The position numbers and the translations under genes are program-made. From NCBI GenBank assembly GCA_965247055.1, contig CBDFGE010000004.1, positions 186,001 through 250,000 of the forward strand: a stretch of 64,000 bases of DNA, given 5' to 3'. Below are positions 26,895 to 34,561 of this stretch, one piece after another. The notes beneath the pieces were generated by a model, which was given only the letters and a program-made list of their open reading frames with translations, was not told the origin of the DNA and did no database searches. The DNA is from CBDFGE01 sp965247055 (GTDB taxonomy: Bacteria; Chloroflexota; Dehalococcoidia; Lucifugimonadales; JAGWBF01). Position 1 is the first letter of the stretch, and the number at the start of each line of letters is the position of its first letter.

Positions 26895-28277
26895 TGTGGA
26901 GCGGGCCGATCGGACGGGTCGCTAGAGGCGTCGCCACTCCCTGGCGCCCCTGGCGAGGTACCGCCGTCACTGACGCCCCCCGGGGGCTTGCGGCGGTAGC
27001 TCTCCGGTCCGCGTATAGGACCGGTTGCCAGCTTGTCCCACTCCTCCGAGAAGCTGGGTGCCCTCTGGAACCCCATGTAGGCCACACCCTTTACTACCTC
27101 CGAGGACCTCTCTACCAGACTCTGCGCCCTGCCCTTGCGCCCGTTGGGAGATTTCCCACTTTGCTCCGGGACTTCCAGGCTGGGGTTCTCCGCGGCGTCT
27201 TGGGGCTCGTGTTTGCCAGCCGGGGGGTGCCCGTTGGATGTGGGAGCGGGAGGAGCCTGCGTCTGGGCCTGGACGTCGAAGCCGTCTATCGGCATCTCGT
27301 CGTCCCCGACAGAGTCGGTCGCCTCCCAAGACTCGGGCGGCCCCAGGACGCCATCGTCCTCGGGAGTCACTTCGTCCTCTTCAGCAACGTCCGGCGACCG
27401 CGCTAGGTCGAGTAGCTCCTGGACTTCTCTGCCGTCGAGGAACAGCTCCCTAAGTACGGCCCGGGCCCTCGCCAGCTCCTTTTGGGCGGACTCCATCAGA
27501 GAGTCGGTCACACTCGAAAGATTGTTAGCTTCGTCCAGCTCCCGCTCTACCCACGCCGTGGCCGTGGACACGGGCGTTGAGGGTCTTGAGAAGCTCCGCC
27601 GAGACCCGTATCCTCGCCCTGTCGGCATCTACTGACGCCTCCCTTTGGGCGGCCTGTTGGAGGATGGCCTCGGACTTCCTTGTCTCGTCTAGCTCCCTTA
27701 CGATGGCGTCCCTGGCGGAGAAGTCCCGCGGATTGGCCGCGATCAGGATGTCCAGGGCCCTCCGGGCCCAGTCCCTTACCCGTTGGGCCTCGTTCTGGAC
27801 CGCCTCCCACTGTTCGAGGACCTCCTGGGTCTCGGTCCTGACCCTGGTGGCCTCGGCCCGGCTCGCAAGGAGGGCTTCGAGCCCGGCCTGAGCTTCGGCG
27901 ATCCGACCCTCGAGGGTAACCCGTTGCCCGTAGGAGTTTGACCCTTCTGGCGCATCACCCCACAGGCTCTCCGGGCGCTCCGTCGTCCCTTCGCTGCCGT
28001 GGCCGTTGGACTCTCGAGCAGGCTCCGGGATGCCGGAGGGACCCGGCCAGGGAAGCGAGCGGCCACGCAGGTGGTCTGGCATGTCCCCGTCTCCCGGCGG
28101 TCCCTTTGCCGATGGTGTGTGGCCGTTCCCATTGGCCGCCGGGGACGAATGGCCGTTCCCATTGGCCGCCGAGGGCTCTACGGGCCTCAGACCTTCCCTA
28201 AGCTCGTCCGGCGCCGGGGAAAGCCCTCGTCCCTCAATGTCCTTAGGCGCTCGCTCTCTTTTTGGGAGTATTCTCAT
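26891..28277 (-). pseudogene. Coiled-coil, low-complexity protein gene with a one-base frameshift
   Basis: Two overlapping frames read as one protein. The first, from ATG at 28277, has an Asn-Gly-His-rich low-complexity start and a long coiled coil (EGRIAEAQAGLEALLASRAE to SAELLKTLNAR). The other continues it naturally as VSTATAWVERELDEANNLSS and ESAQKELARARAVLREL, then turns acidic and Pro-rich and ends at 26891 with an ATGA overlap into the next gene. The shift lies near 27565-27580, in a GGGCG run (plus strand). The repaired product would be about 430 residues. Function unknown; the coiled coil and its neighbours suggest a structural or scaffold role (inference). Confidence 0.6.
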
Positions 28278-28295
28278 GTATCTGCTCTACCGTCC

Positions 28296-28314
28296 CCGGA
28301 GATTCAATCTCCGG
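28296..28314. other. Intergenic hairpin between two coiled-coil genes
   Basis: CCGGAGAT and ATCTCCGG form a perfect 8-base stem with a 3-base loop between the coiled-coil genes. No U-run follows on the minus strand, so it could be an mRNA-stability or weak termination element. Confidence 0.45.
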
Positions 28315-28389
28315 AAGAAGAAGGGTCCTTTTCGCCGTGCCACAATTTAAGCCGGATGCCCTGGCGCAGGCGAGGTCCCGCCACGGCCG

Positions 28390-29307
28390 TTAGGATGTGG
28401 ACCGGGATGAGCCCTTCCCGTTTTTCGAGCTCCTGCGACCGGTGTCGCTCACCTGTTCCGCTGAGGCGCCGTCTCGGTCGTTGACGTCGGCCGCCATTTC
28501 CATTGGCTCTTCCACATGTTCCGGGTCGTGGTGCTCTCCGACGCCCATGGTCTCCCACTGGGTGATGGTGGACTCCATCGGAAAATCGTGCTGGGAGGAG
28601 CCGTTGCCATCGCCCAAGGCCCTGTCCGCGTTGGCCGTGACCTGGGAATGGACGTCCTGGGACATCGCCCTGATGGTGGCCGCCTCGGCGTATATCCTCT
28701 GGGCCTCCAGCTCTTCCTGGGCGGCTTCGCGAATCGTGTCGATCTCGGAGAGGATGCACTCGACTTCGTATGTCACGTGGCGTTTCAGCTCTTCGCATTC
28801 CTGCAACGCGGCGGAGCGGGCTTCCTCCCGTATCCGCTGCGACTCCTCGTGGGCCTCGGCCATCACCTTGTCCCGGTAGCTCTCGGCCTCGGAGCGGACC
28901 ATCTCGTTGTATTTGTCGGCCTCGGAGCGTGCCATGTCCCGATACGTGTCGGCCTCGGAGCGGACCATGTCGTGGTAGCTATCGGCCTCGGCCCGGGCCA
29001 TCTGGGCTTGCATCGTCTCCCTCTCGGCCCCGGTTAGACGCTCCCGTGCCTCGCCCTCCGTCTGCTTCGCCCAGCTTGCCTGGCGCTCCGCTTCAGTTAT
29101 GAGGTCCCTGCACGCCTGCCGGGTGGCCTCCAGAGCGTCCTTGGCAATCCGCTGGCGCTCTACCTCCGCCTTGGACCTGTTCTCCCTGGCCGCGGACAGA
29201 TCGCTACGGCTTGAGCTTCGCTGGTTCAGGGCCTGCCTCCAAAGGGTCTCCACCCGATCGCGGGATACCTCCATATTTTGGTCCCTGTTTTGCCCGGGGT
29301 TCATCAC
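28390..29307 (-). CDS. Long coiled-coil protein with hendecad repeats (DivIVA-like character)
   Basis: A 305-residue, highly charged protein dominated by a coiled coil from about residue 30 to 220. Residues 105-159 are five 11-residue repeats of the type R-(A/S)-E-A-D-x-Y-x-(D/E)-M-V, a hendecad pattern expected for a right-handed or nearly straight coil. The flanking coil is rich in Glu, Ala and Arg, as in DivIVA/Wag31-like or stomatin-associated coils, but I see no DivIVA N-terminal signature. The C-terminal 70 residues are low-complexity. GTG at 29307 follows AGGAGG at seven bases (the next codon is ATG). It heads a three-gene same-strand group with the two genes after it. Confidence 0.7.
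   Translation of the reverse strand: MMNPGQNRDQNMEVSRDRVETLWRQALNQRSSSRSDLSAARENRSKAEVERQRIAKDALEATRQACRDLITEAERQASWAKQTEGEARERLTGAERETMQAQMARAEADSYHDMVRSEADTYRDMARSEADKYNEMVRSEAESYRDKVMAEAHEESQRIREEARSAALQECEELKRHVTYEVECILSEIDTIREAAQEELEAQRIYAEAATIRAMSQDVHSQVTANADRALGDGNGSSQHDFPMESTITQWETMGVGEHHDPEHVEEPMEMAADVNDRDGASAEQVSDTGRRSSKNGKGSSRSTS
28831..28995 (-). repeat. Five tandem 33-base coding repeats
   Basis: Five consecutive 33-base units encode the hendecads at residues 105-159 of the coiled-coil protein; the middle three are nearly identical in DNA (ATGGTCCGCTCCGAGGCCGA and variants). They arose by in-frame duplication and are not a CRISPR array. Confidence 0.7.
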
Positions 29308-29577
29308 AAGTGTACCTCCTCACTTTGCCGGACTCGACTGCATCCACTCCAGCGTGCACGGGACGGGCCTCCAGGAGCCAGCGTCATTGGGGCCGGCATA
29401 CTAACCCCTGGGCCTGTCCTGTGACCGGAACCTGGGGTACCGCCCCACCCTTGTGGGACTCCCAGGAGAAGCGGAATCACATGCGTATATCCTAAGGCCG
29501 GCCTGGATACATGGCCTACGGTGTCAACACCCATTGTCCGGGGGGGACTACCCCTGAGATGGGGCAGGCGTATCGCA

Positions 29578-29606
29578 TTGTCTTTTTGGGGGGGCGTATC
29601 TATAAT
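29578..29606 (+). promoter_or_regulatory. Promoter of the duplicated-domain gene
   Basis: TTGTCT (29578-29583), 17-base spacer, TATAAT (29601-29606). The start near 29613 gives a leader of about 66 bases before the ATG at 29679, supporting that start over an earlier in-frame one at 29511. Confidence 0.65.
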
Positions 29607-29678
29607 AGCCGAAGGATTTCCCCCGGGGCCCTCGAGTCCTGTTGGATGAGCCCTACGGCGCAAGGGAGAAGAGAGGAG

Positions 29679-30350
29679 ATGGAAGGACGTTATCCGCATG
29701 GACTGGTGTTGGCGATAAGCAACTGTAGCGACCCTTCTAGAGAGAAGGAGTTCAACTACTGGTACAACCATGTGCACGTGCCCGATGTTACGGGCCTGGC
29801 CCCCCTGTCCAGCTGCATCCGCTTTGTCAACACCGACGAGCGGTCCACGGCTGGCAAGTACGTTACCACCTACGAGATACACCGGGAGGACCTGTCCGGT
29901 GTCCTGGCGGCGATCGAGCCCACCTCTGCCAGGCTCCGAGAGATGGGCAGGCAGTGCGACCTTCAGCAGATGGTGGTCAGGGCCACCTTCAAGAGATTGG
30001 GTGGCGAGTTCCGTGCCGCCACGAGACCCGTGCGGGGCATACTGGCGGTCATGCACAACTGCGACGACCCGGCGACCGAGGCTGAGTACAACCGATGGTA
30101 TACCGACATCCACATCCCAGACGTGCTGGATACTGGGCTCTACCACACGGCGTACCGGTACGAATGCCTGGAGCCCGAGGCATCTCCGGGGAAGTACCTG
30201 ACTATATACGAGACCGACCAGGGCGACCCGGGCAAGGCCGGAGACGAGCTCATGAAGCTGAGGGCCGATTGGGAGCGACGGGGCAGGCTGTTTGAAGGCT
30301 ACCAGCGGGTCTTCCGGATAACCGCCCGCCGGGTATGGCCGGTTGACTAA
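29679..30350 (+). CDS. Tandem dimeric alpha/beta-barrel (EthD/DUF-type) domain protein
   Basis: A 223-residue protein made of two similar domains of about 105 residues. Each starts with a hydrophobic strand and an N-C-(S/D)-D-P motif (LAISNCSDPSREKEFNYWYN; LAVMHNCDDPATEAEYNRWY), then H-(V/I)-H-(V/I)-PDV, then GKY-T-YE. The H-x-PDV/GKY pattern is seen in dimeric alpha/beta-barrel (EthD-like) proteins, which act as small monooxygenases or isomerases or have no known activity. A covalent dimer would give one barrel. ATG at 29679 is chosen because the promoter lies at 29578-29606 and AGAGGAG precedes it. Confidence 0.75.
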   Translation: MEGRYPHGLVLAISNCSDPSREKEFNYWYNHVHVPDVTGLAPLSSCIRFVNTDERSTAGKYVTTYEIHREDLSGVLAAIEPTSARLREMGRQCDLQQMVVRATFKRLGGEFRAATRPVRGILAVMHNCDDPATEAEYNRWYTDIHIPDVLDTGLYHTAYRYECLEPEASPGKYLTIYETDQGDPGKAGDELMKLRADWERRGRLFEGYQRVFRITARRVWPVD

Positions 30351-30433
30351 CGGGGAACGAAGGGAACCGCGGCGTGATTGGCCAAGGCAACACCTGACGG
30401 GAGTTATCCTTAACCAAAGGCCGCCTAACTGTC

Positions 30434-30462
30434 TTGCAGGTAGGCAACCCGTGGGTTATACT
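30434..30462 (+). promoter_or_regulatory. Promoter of the radical SAM gene
   Basis: TTGCAG (30434-30439), 17-base spacer, TATACT (30457-30462); predicted start near 30469, leader about 96 bases to the GTG at 30565. Confidence 0.6.
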
Positions 30463-30564
30463 TCTCCGCGAGCTTGGCGAGGGCGATTGTACCTCCGGTG
30501 GTTCCCGATGATGCCGATGGCCGGAGTCGACCCGCCGCCAGAGTAACAGGAGCGGAGGTATCCG

Positions 30565-32097
30565 GTGAAGATCGATAAGGTCAGCTTTATCAGCGCCGAA
30601 TTGCCGTACTGGAACCTCGTTACTCACGCCGTGTTCCCCGAGTACGGGATGCCCTTGGTGGCCACCATCGTGAGGGATCGGGGATATGACGTGCGGGCGT
30701 TCGTTGAGCATATCGGACCGATCAAGTGGGACCGCGTGATGGAATCGGACGTGGTCTGCTTTCACGCCTTCAGCTCCACGATGCCCAAGACCATAGAATA
30801 TATCAACAAGATCAAGGCCGTGCGTCCGGACATGCCCATCATCATCGGGGGGACCCACGCATCGGTCATGGTGGACGACACCCTCGAGTACTGCGATGCG
30901 GTGGTACGGCAGGAAGGGGACGAGACCCTGCCCGAGTTGTTGGACAAGTGGAAGAACGCCGAAGGCCTGGGTGACGTCCTGGGCGTCTCCTACTGGGACA
31001 AGGGAATCAGGAAGCACAACCTCACCCGACCCTTCGTCCGGGAGTTTGAGACCATCCCCGACCTGGAGTTAATCGATGGCTACATGAACTGGCCCAAGTG
31101 GAAGCTCCTCCTGAAGCTGAAGCTGCGGTGGCAGGTTCTCCAGACCAGCCGGGGCTGCCCTTACGACTGCTCCTTCTGCATAGCTCCCCGGGAGCTGGGC
31201 CGGGGCTACCGGCTGCGGAGCGTGGAGAACGTAATCGCCGATATCAAGTACCAGCAGAAGCTTGTGGGCACCAAGTACTTCTTCATGGTTGACAACCACT
31301 TCACCGTTAACCGGGAGCGCACCAAACAGCTACTGAACAGGATCATCGAAGAGAAGATCAAGTGGTACGGCATCTGTTTCACCAGACTGGAGGTGGCCCG
31401 CGACGAGGAGCTGCTCGCGCTGTTAAAGAAGGCCCAGGTAAACACGCTGTACATGGGTCTGGAGTCCTTCGACAACAAGGTCCTGAAGCTCTTGAATAAG
31501 AAGCAGACGTCCGACGGCCTGAAGAAAGCCCTCAAGACCATCAAGAAGCACAAGCTCCGGGTGCTGGGCTCCTTCGTGCTGGGGTCCGACGACGATACCG
31601 TCGAAAGCATCAGGGCGACCATCAACGCTGCCATCGAAGAGGATATCGACTACGTGGCGCTGTTCCCACTAAGCGGATACCCCGAGCACAACGCGCCCAC
31701 GATCCCGCTGAACCGGTTCTTCACCCCCACGTGGGACCGACTGGACGGCACCTTCGTGATCTTCCTGCCAAAGAACATGAAGCCCAGCACGTTGCAGAGG
31801 GAGGTCAACGCAGCCTACAGTAAGTTCTACGGCCCCAGACAGATCATTCGGCGCTTCCTCAAGGGCGATTTCTTGGCCGCCCTTAAGAGGACCGCCTACA
31901 ACTACTGGGCATGGGAGATAAGGAAGAGTACCTCCAAGTGGATCAAGTACCTGGAGACCGTTGAGGGGCCCTACTACGATGAGAACGAGCGACTCATTGA
32001 GGAGAAGCTGGGCGAAGAGGGCGTTCACCCAGCCAAGTACCCGGGCAACTCAAGGGGAGCGGGCATCGAATGGGCCACTGTTGGCGGTGGGGATTGA
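30565..32097 (+). CDS. B12-binding-domain radical SAM protein
   Basis: A 510-residue enzyme. The N-terminal 150 residues have a B12-binding-like Rossmann fold (VVCFHAFSSTMPKTIEYINK, MPIIIGGTHASV). The radical SAM core follows with the 4Fe-4S motif C-x3-C-x2-C in SRGCPYDCSFCIAP at about residues 199-206, then the SAM-binding TLYMGLES strand and LGSFVLGSDDD. The C-terminal 110 residues are basic, helical and may be membrane-associated (FYGPRQIIRRFLKGDFL). Such enzymes catalyse methylations or ring rearrangements (BchE, HpnP/HpnR-like groups); the substrate is not assignable. GTG start behind GGAGGTA. A small membrane-protein gene, now split, follows 39 bases on. Confidence 0.85.
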   Translation: MKIDKVSFISAELPYWNLVTHAVFPEYGMPLVATIVRDRGYDVRAFVEHIGPIKWDRVMESDVVCFHAFSSTMPKTIEYINKIKAVRPDMPIIIGGTHASVMVDDTLEYCDAVVRQEGDETLPELLDKWKNAEGLGDVLGVSYWDKGIRKHNLTRPFVREFETIPDLELIDGYMNWPKWKLLLKLKLRWQVLQTSRGCPYDCSFCIAPRELGRGYRLRSVENVIADIKYQQKLVGTKYFFMVDNHFTVNRERTKQLLNRIIEEKIKWYGICFTRLEVARDEELLALLKKAQVNTLYMGLESFDNKVLKLLNKKQTSDGLKKALKTIKKHKLRVLGSFVLGSDDDTVESIRATINAAIEEDIDYVALFPLSGYPEHNAPTIPLNRFFTPTWDRLDGTFVIFLPKNMKPSTLQREVNAAYSKFYGPRQIIRRFLKGDFLAALKRTAYNYWAWEIRKSTSKWIKYLETVEGPYYDENERLIEEKLGEEGVHPAKYPGNSRGAGIEWATVGGGD

Positions 32098-32331
32098 CCT
32101 CCATCTGATACGGGGGTTGATAGAGGAGGCAGCGCCGTGGCCAGTTGGGATATCGGAAGATACAAGGACGCCAGAAAGCTCACGGAACGGCAGCGGGCCG
32201 TCCGGATCTTCGTGGCCCACCTGGTGGCCTACGTCCTGGGAAACGTGGCCATCGGCCTCTGGAACGCCGGCACCTACTACCTGAGAGACAACGAAGAGGT
32301 CTGGTTCTATCTCCTCAAGTGGACCCCATGA

Positions 32332-33267
32332 TCAGGACAGCGGTGAGGCTAAAATAAGAGAGTCTACCGCTGGGGTGTCTTGTAAACCTTCATCCGATGG
32401 TAAGGCTCGTGGATGTTCCAGTAAACACCTTTGTGGGCTCACTGCATGGAACACCTGACCCGGTGACCGATAGCCCAGGGCTTGATGGGGCCGCTCTTGG
32501 TTGTAGAAGGCCAGATAAGCCCCAATCCCCTTTCTGGCCTCAGTCCCATTTTGGTATGCCTTCAGGTACACCTCCTCGTACTTGATGCTGCGCCACAGCC
32601 GTTCCACGAAGACGTTGTCCATGCACCGGCCCCTGCCGTCCATGCTCACTTGAACGCCTTGCGCCAGCAGCATGCTGGTGAAGGCCTCGCTGGTGAACTG
32701 GCTGCCCTGGTCGGTGTTGAAGATCTGTGGCCGACCCTTGCTCAAGGCCTCTTCCAGAGCCGCAACACAGAAGTCTACCTCCAGGGTGTTGGACAGCCGC
32801 CAGGCCAACACGTAGCGGCTGTGCCAGTCCATGATGGCCACCAAGTAGAGGAAACCCCGAGCCATGGGTATGTAGGTGATGTCGGTGGCCCACACCTGGT
32901 TGACCCGGTTGATCTCCAGCCCCCTGAGCAAGTACGGATAGACCTTATGCCCTGGGTTTGGCTTGCTGGTGTTGGGACGCCGGTAGATGGCCTCCAGGCC
33001 TATCAGCTGCATCAGCCGGCGGACCCGCTTGCGGTTGACCTGGTGTCCGTGATTGCTGAGCCAGGCAGTCATCCTTCTGGAGCCGTAGAAAGGTGTCTTC
33101 AGGTACTGTTGGTCTATGAGGGCCATCAACTCCAAGTCCTCGGCGCCGGCCTCGGTTGGCAGGTAGTACAACGAGGAGCGGCTGATACCCAGCAAGGCGC
33201 ACTGGCGCACCAGAGACAGCTTCGGTTCTTCTCGGTCAATCATGGCCCGGCGTTGGGACCGGCTCAC
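32332..33267 (-). CDS. IS3-family transposase OrfB (DDE catalytic subunit)
   Basis: A 311-residue rve-type transposase. Seen: the N-terminal HTH_21-like segment (CALLGISRSSLYYLP), first catalytic Asp in WATDITYIPMARGFLYL, second in FNTDQGSQFTSEAF, and the Glu in DNVFVERLWRSIKYEEVY. The GTG start at 33267 overlaps the orfA stop as GTGA, which suggests coupled translation; many IS3 members instead use a -1 frameshift to make OrfAB. The C-terminus extends into the left inverted repeat. It is complete and probably functional. Confidence 0.92.
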   Translation of the reverse strand: MSRSQRRAMIDREEPKLSLVRQCALLGISRSSLYYLPTEAGAEDLELMALIDQQYLKTPFYGSRRMTAWLSNHGHQVNRKRVRRLMQLIGLEAIYRRPNTSKPNPGHKVYPYLLRGLEINRVNQVWATDITYIPMARGFLYLVAIMDWHSRYVLAWRLSNTLEVDFCVAALEEALSKGRPQIFNTDQGSQFTSEAFTSMLLAQGVQVSMDGRGRCMDNVFVERLWRSIKYEEVYLKAYQNGTEARKGIGAYLAFYNQERPHQALGYRSPGQVFHAVSPQRCLLEHPRALPSDEGLQDTPAVDSLILASPLS

Positions 33268-33548
33268 AACCCGAAGCTCCGTGACAAAAAATCCCGTTCC
33301 ACCTTGAGCTGCCCAATCTGTTGGTAGAACTGGGCAGTGAGGACCTCTTGGTCCTTCTCCTGGCGTCCACCACCATTTTCAAAGAGGTGCGGCGCCCCCT
33401 GAGTCAAGGCCTTCTTCCAGGCATGGATCTGGCTCGGGTGGACTTCAAACCGGCTGGCCAGCTCTGCAATGGTGTGCTCCCCCTGGAGCGCGGCCAAAGC
33501 CACTTTGGCCTTGAAGACTGGGCTGTGCTTCTTACGTGTTTGCTTCAT
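33264..33548 (-). CDS. IS3-family transposase OrfA (DNA-binding subunit)
   Basis: A 94-residue IS3/IS911-type OrfA. The helix-turn-helix lies in FKAKVALAALQGEHTIAELA and SRFEVHPSQIHAWKKAL; the C-terminal half forms the usual leucine-zipper-like helix (QFYQQIGQLKVERDFLSRSF) for multimerisation. It binds the element ends and works with OrfB. Confidence 0.9.
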   Translation of the reverse strand: MKQTRKKHSPVFKAKVALAALQGEHTIAELASRFEVHPSQIHAWKKALTQGAPHLFENGGGRQEKDQEVLTAQFYQQIGQLKVERDFLSRSFGL

Positions 33549-33754
33549 GTCCTGCTCCTTGTTTCCGTCCTATTTTAGGAGCGGGACTCTCTCTTAGCCA
33601 CCTGTCCGAATTTTGGGGTCCACCTCACTCCCGCTGATATTCTGGGGCGTCGGGGTTTTGGTCCACTACCTTGTGTCGGTAGCGCTTTTCGACAACTGGT
33701 GGGACAGCGACGAGAGGCGGATATCCGAACGCATGAGGAGATAGGGCCCCGTGG

Positions 33755-34546
33755 CTACTCTCCCTCCACCCTCGCCCTAAGGTCGCTGGCAAGCTGACGC
33801 AGCTCCTCGGCTACCTCTGCGGCAGTCACCGTCCCGTGGCGTTGGAGCAACGTCTTCACCTCCGGCTTGGTCGCCACCTTTTTTCGGAAGACGTCCTTCA
33901 GGGACACTGGAAGAGAGTCCAGCACCTCTCCCGCCCCGGAGCGGGCCCTGGCTTGAGGTGCCTCGGCTTCGGCCGGCGGCCCCGGGCGTGGTCTTACCGC
34001 AGCCGGCTCCCCCGTCCCGTCTGCCACTGGGGATGGCTGGACGGCGGGCCGCCTCACTGGCCTGACCTCGGGCGTATCGGCGGTGCTCTCTTCCCCCCCC
34101 CCCTCCTCCTGGGTAGCAGGCTCGATGCTGGCCCGCCGTATCGGTGGAGGCTGGCGCGTCTCTTCCTCCTCAGGGGAAGGTTCGATCCGTACCTGCCCGA
34201 TGGGGCGTACCGCAGGCTCGGACGTGCCAGGCTCCTCTGGCGTGGGCTCCTCGGGAGGGCGTGAGCTCCTCGAGAAAACGTTATCCCTAAGGTCCAGAGG
34301 AAGCTGGTCCGTCTCCGTTTCCGCCTGTTGGGATGCCGGCGGGACTACCTCCTGCGGAGCGACTTCTGTAGCGGGGGCCGGAGTCTTCTGGGGTGCTTGG
34401 GCCTTGGCGGGCCCCTCGAGATGGAAGGTTTCCCTTACCGCTTCTAGCTCGGCATCCTCGGTAGCCCTTTCGAGGCGGGCTTGCTTCTTGGCACGTCGCT
34501 TCTCGAGCCACTTCGTTAAGGGCCTGGTAAAGGTGGGTTCCCCCAT
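33755..34546 (-). CDS. Pro/Glu-rich protein with a C-terminal helical domain, next to archaellum-type genes
   Basis: A 263-residue protein not recognised. The first 45 residues are a charged helix (WLEKRRAKKQARLERATEDA), residues 50-180 are a Pro/Glu-rich, likely disordered stretch with loose P-x-(R/E)-x-(S/A)-(I/V)-E-P repeats, and the last 65 residues (LDSLPVSLKDVFRKKVATKP to LRQLASDLRARVEGE) form a compact helical domain. It starts 15 bases after the FlaJ-like gene ends, with AGGAGG seven bases before ATG, so it is probably in the same operon and may be an accessory of that machine (inference). Confidence 0.65.
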   Translation of the reverse strand: MGEPTFTRPLTKWLEKRRAKKQARLERATEDAELEAVRETFHLEGPAKAQAPQKTPAPATEVAPQEVVPPASQQAETETDQLPLDLRDNVFSRSSRPPEEPTPEEPGTSEPAVRPIGQVRIEPSPEEEETRQPPPIRRASIEPATQEEGGGEESTADTPEVRPVRRPAVQPSPVADGTGEPAAVRPRPGPPAEAEAPQARARSGAGEVLDSLPVSLKDVFRKKVATKPEVKTLLQRHGTVTAAEVAEELRQLASDLRARVEGE

Positions 34547-34561
34547 AGTGTTACCTCCTGG

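Larger units (their letters stand above)
32320..33622 (-). mobile_element. Complete IS3-family insertion sequence
   Basis: About 1303 bases, bounded by imperfect inverted repeats that begin TGGACCCCA at 32320 (plus strand) and TGGACCCCA read from 33622 on the minus strand, followed by matching GGACAG and GGCTAA blocks. It contains orfA and orfB on the minus strand with a GTGA overlap. A 5-base CCTCA occurs at 32313-32317 and 33623-33627 as a possible target duplication, two bases off the left end. It interrupts the 2TM gene. Confidence 0.85.
32137..33744 (+). pseudogene. 2TM-domain membrane protein gene interrupted by an IS3 element
   Basis: The 5' part (32137-32319, GTG behind GAGGAGG) encodes FVAHLVAYVLGNVAIGLWNA, the first helix of a 2TM-type small membrane protein. 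After the IS3 element the 3' part (33625-33744) encodes LPLIFWGVGVLVHYLVSVAL then DNWWDSDERRISERMRR and a stop, the second helix and basic tail. Rejoined it would be about 100 residues. The CCTCA at 32313-32317 and again at 33623-33627 may be the target duplication, but joining there shifts the frame by one, so the exact junction is uncertain. It follows the radical SAM gene closely and may have been its operon partner. Confidence 0.75.

Noticed and set aside
28831..28995. Regular 33-base repeats as a possible CRISPR array
   Set aside because: The repeats are contiguous, without unique spacers, and encode in-frame coiled-coil hendecads.
32320..33622. Programmed -1 frameshift making an OrfAB fusion in the IS3 element
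   Set aside because: OrfA and orfB meet by a GTGA overlap; I saw no slippery heptamer with a downstream structure to support frameshifting.
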